Below, in pieces: positions 62,854-64,000 of a stretch of 64,000 nucleotides of DNA. Under the pieces are notes generated by a model. The model was given only the letters and a program-made list of their open reading frames with translations, was not told the origin of the DNA and did no database searches. Within the stretch, counting starts at the first letter, position 1; each line of letters starts with the position of its first letter. A program made the position numbers and the translations under genes. This DNA is from Sulfurospirillum diekertiae (lineage in GTDB: Bacteria; Campylobacterota; Campylobacteria; Campylobacterales; Sulfurospirillaceae), in assembly GCF_011769985.2 (NCBI RefSeq), contig NZ_CP039734.2, positions 248,001 through 312,000 of the forward strand, written 5' to 3'.

Positions 62854-64000
62854 TGCAGAAACATATTCGTAATTTTTGTATTATTGCTCATATCGACCAT
62901 GGTAAAAGTACCTTAGCCGATCGTCTTATTCAAGAGTGTGGTGCGGTCAGTGCGCGTGAAATGACGGCGCAGATGATGGATACTATGGACATCGAAAAAG
63001 AGCGTGGCATTACCATTAAAGCACAAAGTGTGCGACTGACGTATGTCAAAGATGGACAGCCGTATATTCTCAACCTTATCGACACTCCCGGTCACGTGGA
63101 CTTTTCCTATGAAGTGAGCCGTTCTTTAGCCTCCAGTGATGGCGCACTTTTGGTAGTCGATGCTTCTCAGGGTGTGGAAGCGCAAACCATTGCCAATGTC
63201 TACATTGCCTTGGAAAATAACTTAGAAATTATTCCGGTTCTGAACAAAATAGACCTTCCTGCCGCGGATCCTGAGCGTGTGAAAGATGAAATCGAACATA
63301 CCATCGGGCTTGATTGTTCGGAAGCTTTGAGTGTGAGTGCTAAAAGTGGTATTGGTATCAGAGAACTTCTCGATACATTGGTTGATAAAATCCCTCCTCC
63401 AAAAGGCGATGAAAACGCTCCGACGAAAGCGCTCATTTACGATAGCTGGTTTGACAACTATTTAGGTGCGCTTGCGTTGGTTCGCGTTTATGATGGCGCG
63501 ATCAAAAAAGGGCAAGAAGTCTATGTCATGGGTACGGGTAAAAAGCATGAAGTCTTAAACCTTATGTATCCGCATCCCCTTGTGTTAGAAAAAACACCGA
63601 TGATTAAAACGGGTGAAGTGGGCATTGTTGTACTGGGGCTTAAAAACGTGGGTGATGTTAAAGTCGGCGATACTATTACGGATTTTCGGAATAAAACGAA
63701 AGAGCCGATCGCTGGGTTTAAAGAGGTCAAACAGTTTGTTTTTGCGGGACTTTACCCGATTGAAACTGATAAATTTGAAGAGCTTCGAGACGCACTCGAT
63801 AAGCTGAAACTCAATGACTCAAGTATCTCCTATGAGCCTGAAACGTCTGCCGCACTGGGCTTTGGCTTTCGGGTTGGCTTTTTGGGGCTTTTGCATATGG
63901 AAGTCATTAAAGAGCGTTTGGAGCGAGAGTTTGACCTTGATCTTATCGCAACCGCCCCAACGGTAACCTATAAGGTGAAAACGACCAAAGGGACAGTTTT
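62853..64000 (+). CDS. lepA: Elongation factor 4 (LepA), 3' end outside window
   Basis: The visible 382 residues show translational GTPase motifs: G1 [10 protein letters not shown]2 RGITIKA, G3 DTPGHVDF, G4 NKIDLP and G5 SAKSG, then [16 protein letters not shown]-like LepA sequence ([18 protein letters not shown]). LepA acts on stalled or back-translocating ribosomes. The frame is open to the edge of the window. Confidence 0.96.
   Translation, partial: MQKHIRNFCIIAHIDHGKSTLADRLIQECGAVSAREMTAQMMDTMDIEKERGITIKAQSVRLTYVKDGQPYILNLIDTPGHVDFSYEVSRSLASSDGALLVVDASQGVEAQTIANVYIALENNLEIIPVLNKIDLPAADPERVKDEIEHTIGLDCSEALSVSAKSGIGIRELLDTLVDKIPPPKGDENAPTKALIYDSWFDNYLGALALVRVYDGAIKKGQEVYVMGTGKKHEVLNLMYPHPLVLEKTPMIKTGEVGIVVLGLKNVGDVKVGDTITDFRNKTKEPIAGFKEVKQFVFAGLYPIETDKFEELRDALDKLKLNDSSISYEPETSAALGFGFRVGFLGLLHMEVIKERLEREFDLDLIATAPTVTYKVKTTKGTV

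Overview
The window looks like a chromosomal piece of a free-living, anaerobically respiring Campylobacterota, most probably Sulfurospirillum. Support: AT-rich codon use; the flagellar order folK-flhF-flhG-(HP1033-like)-fliA-fliM-fliY as in Helicobacter and Campylobacter; a futalosine-pathway deaminase; two Psr/Phs-type molybdoenzyme operons; a TsdA-type dihaem cytochrome. This assignment rests on gene content and order, not on a search.

Layout. 1-6 kb: a partial PAS-GGDEF-EAL protein, a cold-shock protein, then a reverse-strand three-gene sensory cassette (exported Cache-type sensor, OmpR-type regulator, histidine kinase) whose kinase is cut by an ISL2-like insertion sequence. 6-13 kb: tsdA, a YgbA_NO protein, a radical-SAM/methyltransferase fusion and psrABC. 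13-23 kb: a FIST-PAS-GGDEF-EAL protein, then a second psrABC whose catalytic gene has a one-base frameshift, followed by a second regulator/kinase/sensor cassette. 23-31 kb: a HemN/HemW-like radical SAM protein, two exported 'DFDW' paralogues (the second split by an IS), exbB-exbD-tonB, ppaC, a hypothetical gene and a TraT-like lipoprotein. 31-44 kb: ubiE, xseA, a hydrolase, a periplasmic-binding/PAS/GGDEF gene split by an IS21 element, a deaminase, an SDR/AraC pair, FMN riboswitch-ribB and a LysR/YeiH pair. 44-55 kb: peroxidase, yitT-like, sppA, mqnF-like, then aroQ-pepQ-folK and the flagellar regulatory/switch genes. 55-64 kb: a LOG protein, a five-gene glycan-modification cluster resembling Arn/Gtr systems, an EF-hand/DUF4405 pair, prs and the start of lepA.

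How the parts fit. TsdA can interconvert thiosulfate and tetrathionate, and Psr/Phs enzymes reduce thiosulfate or polysulfide, so the first 23 kb reads as a sulfur-oxyanion respiration region with two dedicated membrane-sensing cassettes. The tsdA and psrA promoters share closely similar direct repeats with an 11-bp period, as expected for one OmpR-family regulator. Damage is concentrated in signalling, exported and duplicated genes: three IS insertions, a frameshift in psrA2 and two reading frames whose best start codons are ATC or ATT.

The strongest unexplained signal is the 12-bp palindrome TTTACATGTAAA or close variants. Its core occurs about 35 times, mostly inside genes (read as LHVK or FTCK), also in promoters and in a variable arm of the FMN riboswitch, and never inside the three IS elements.
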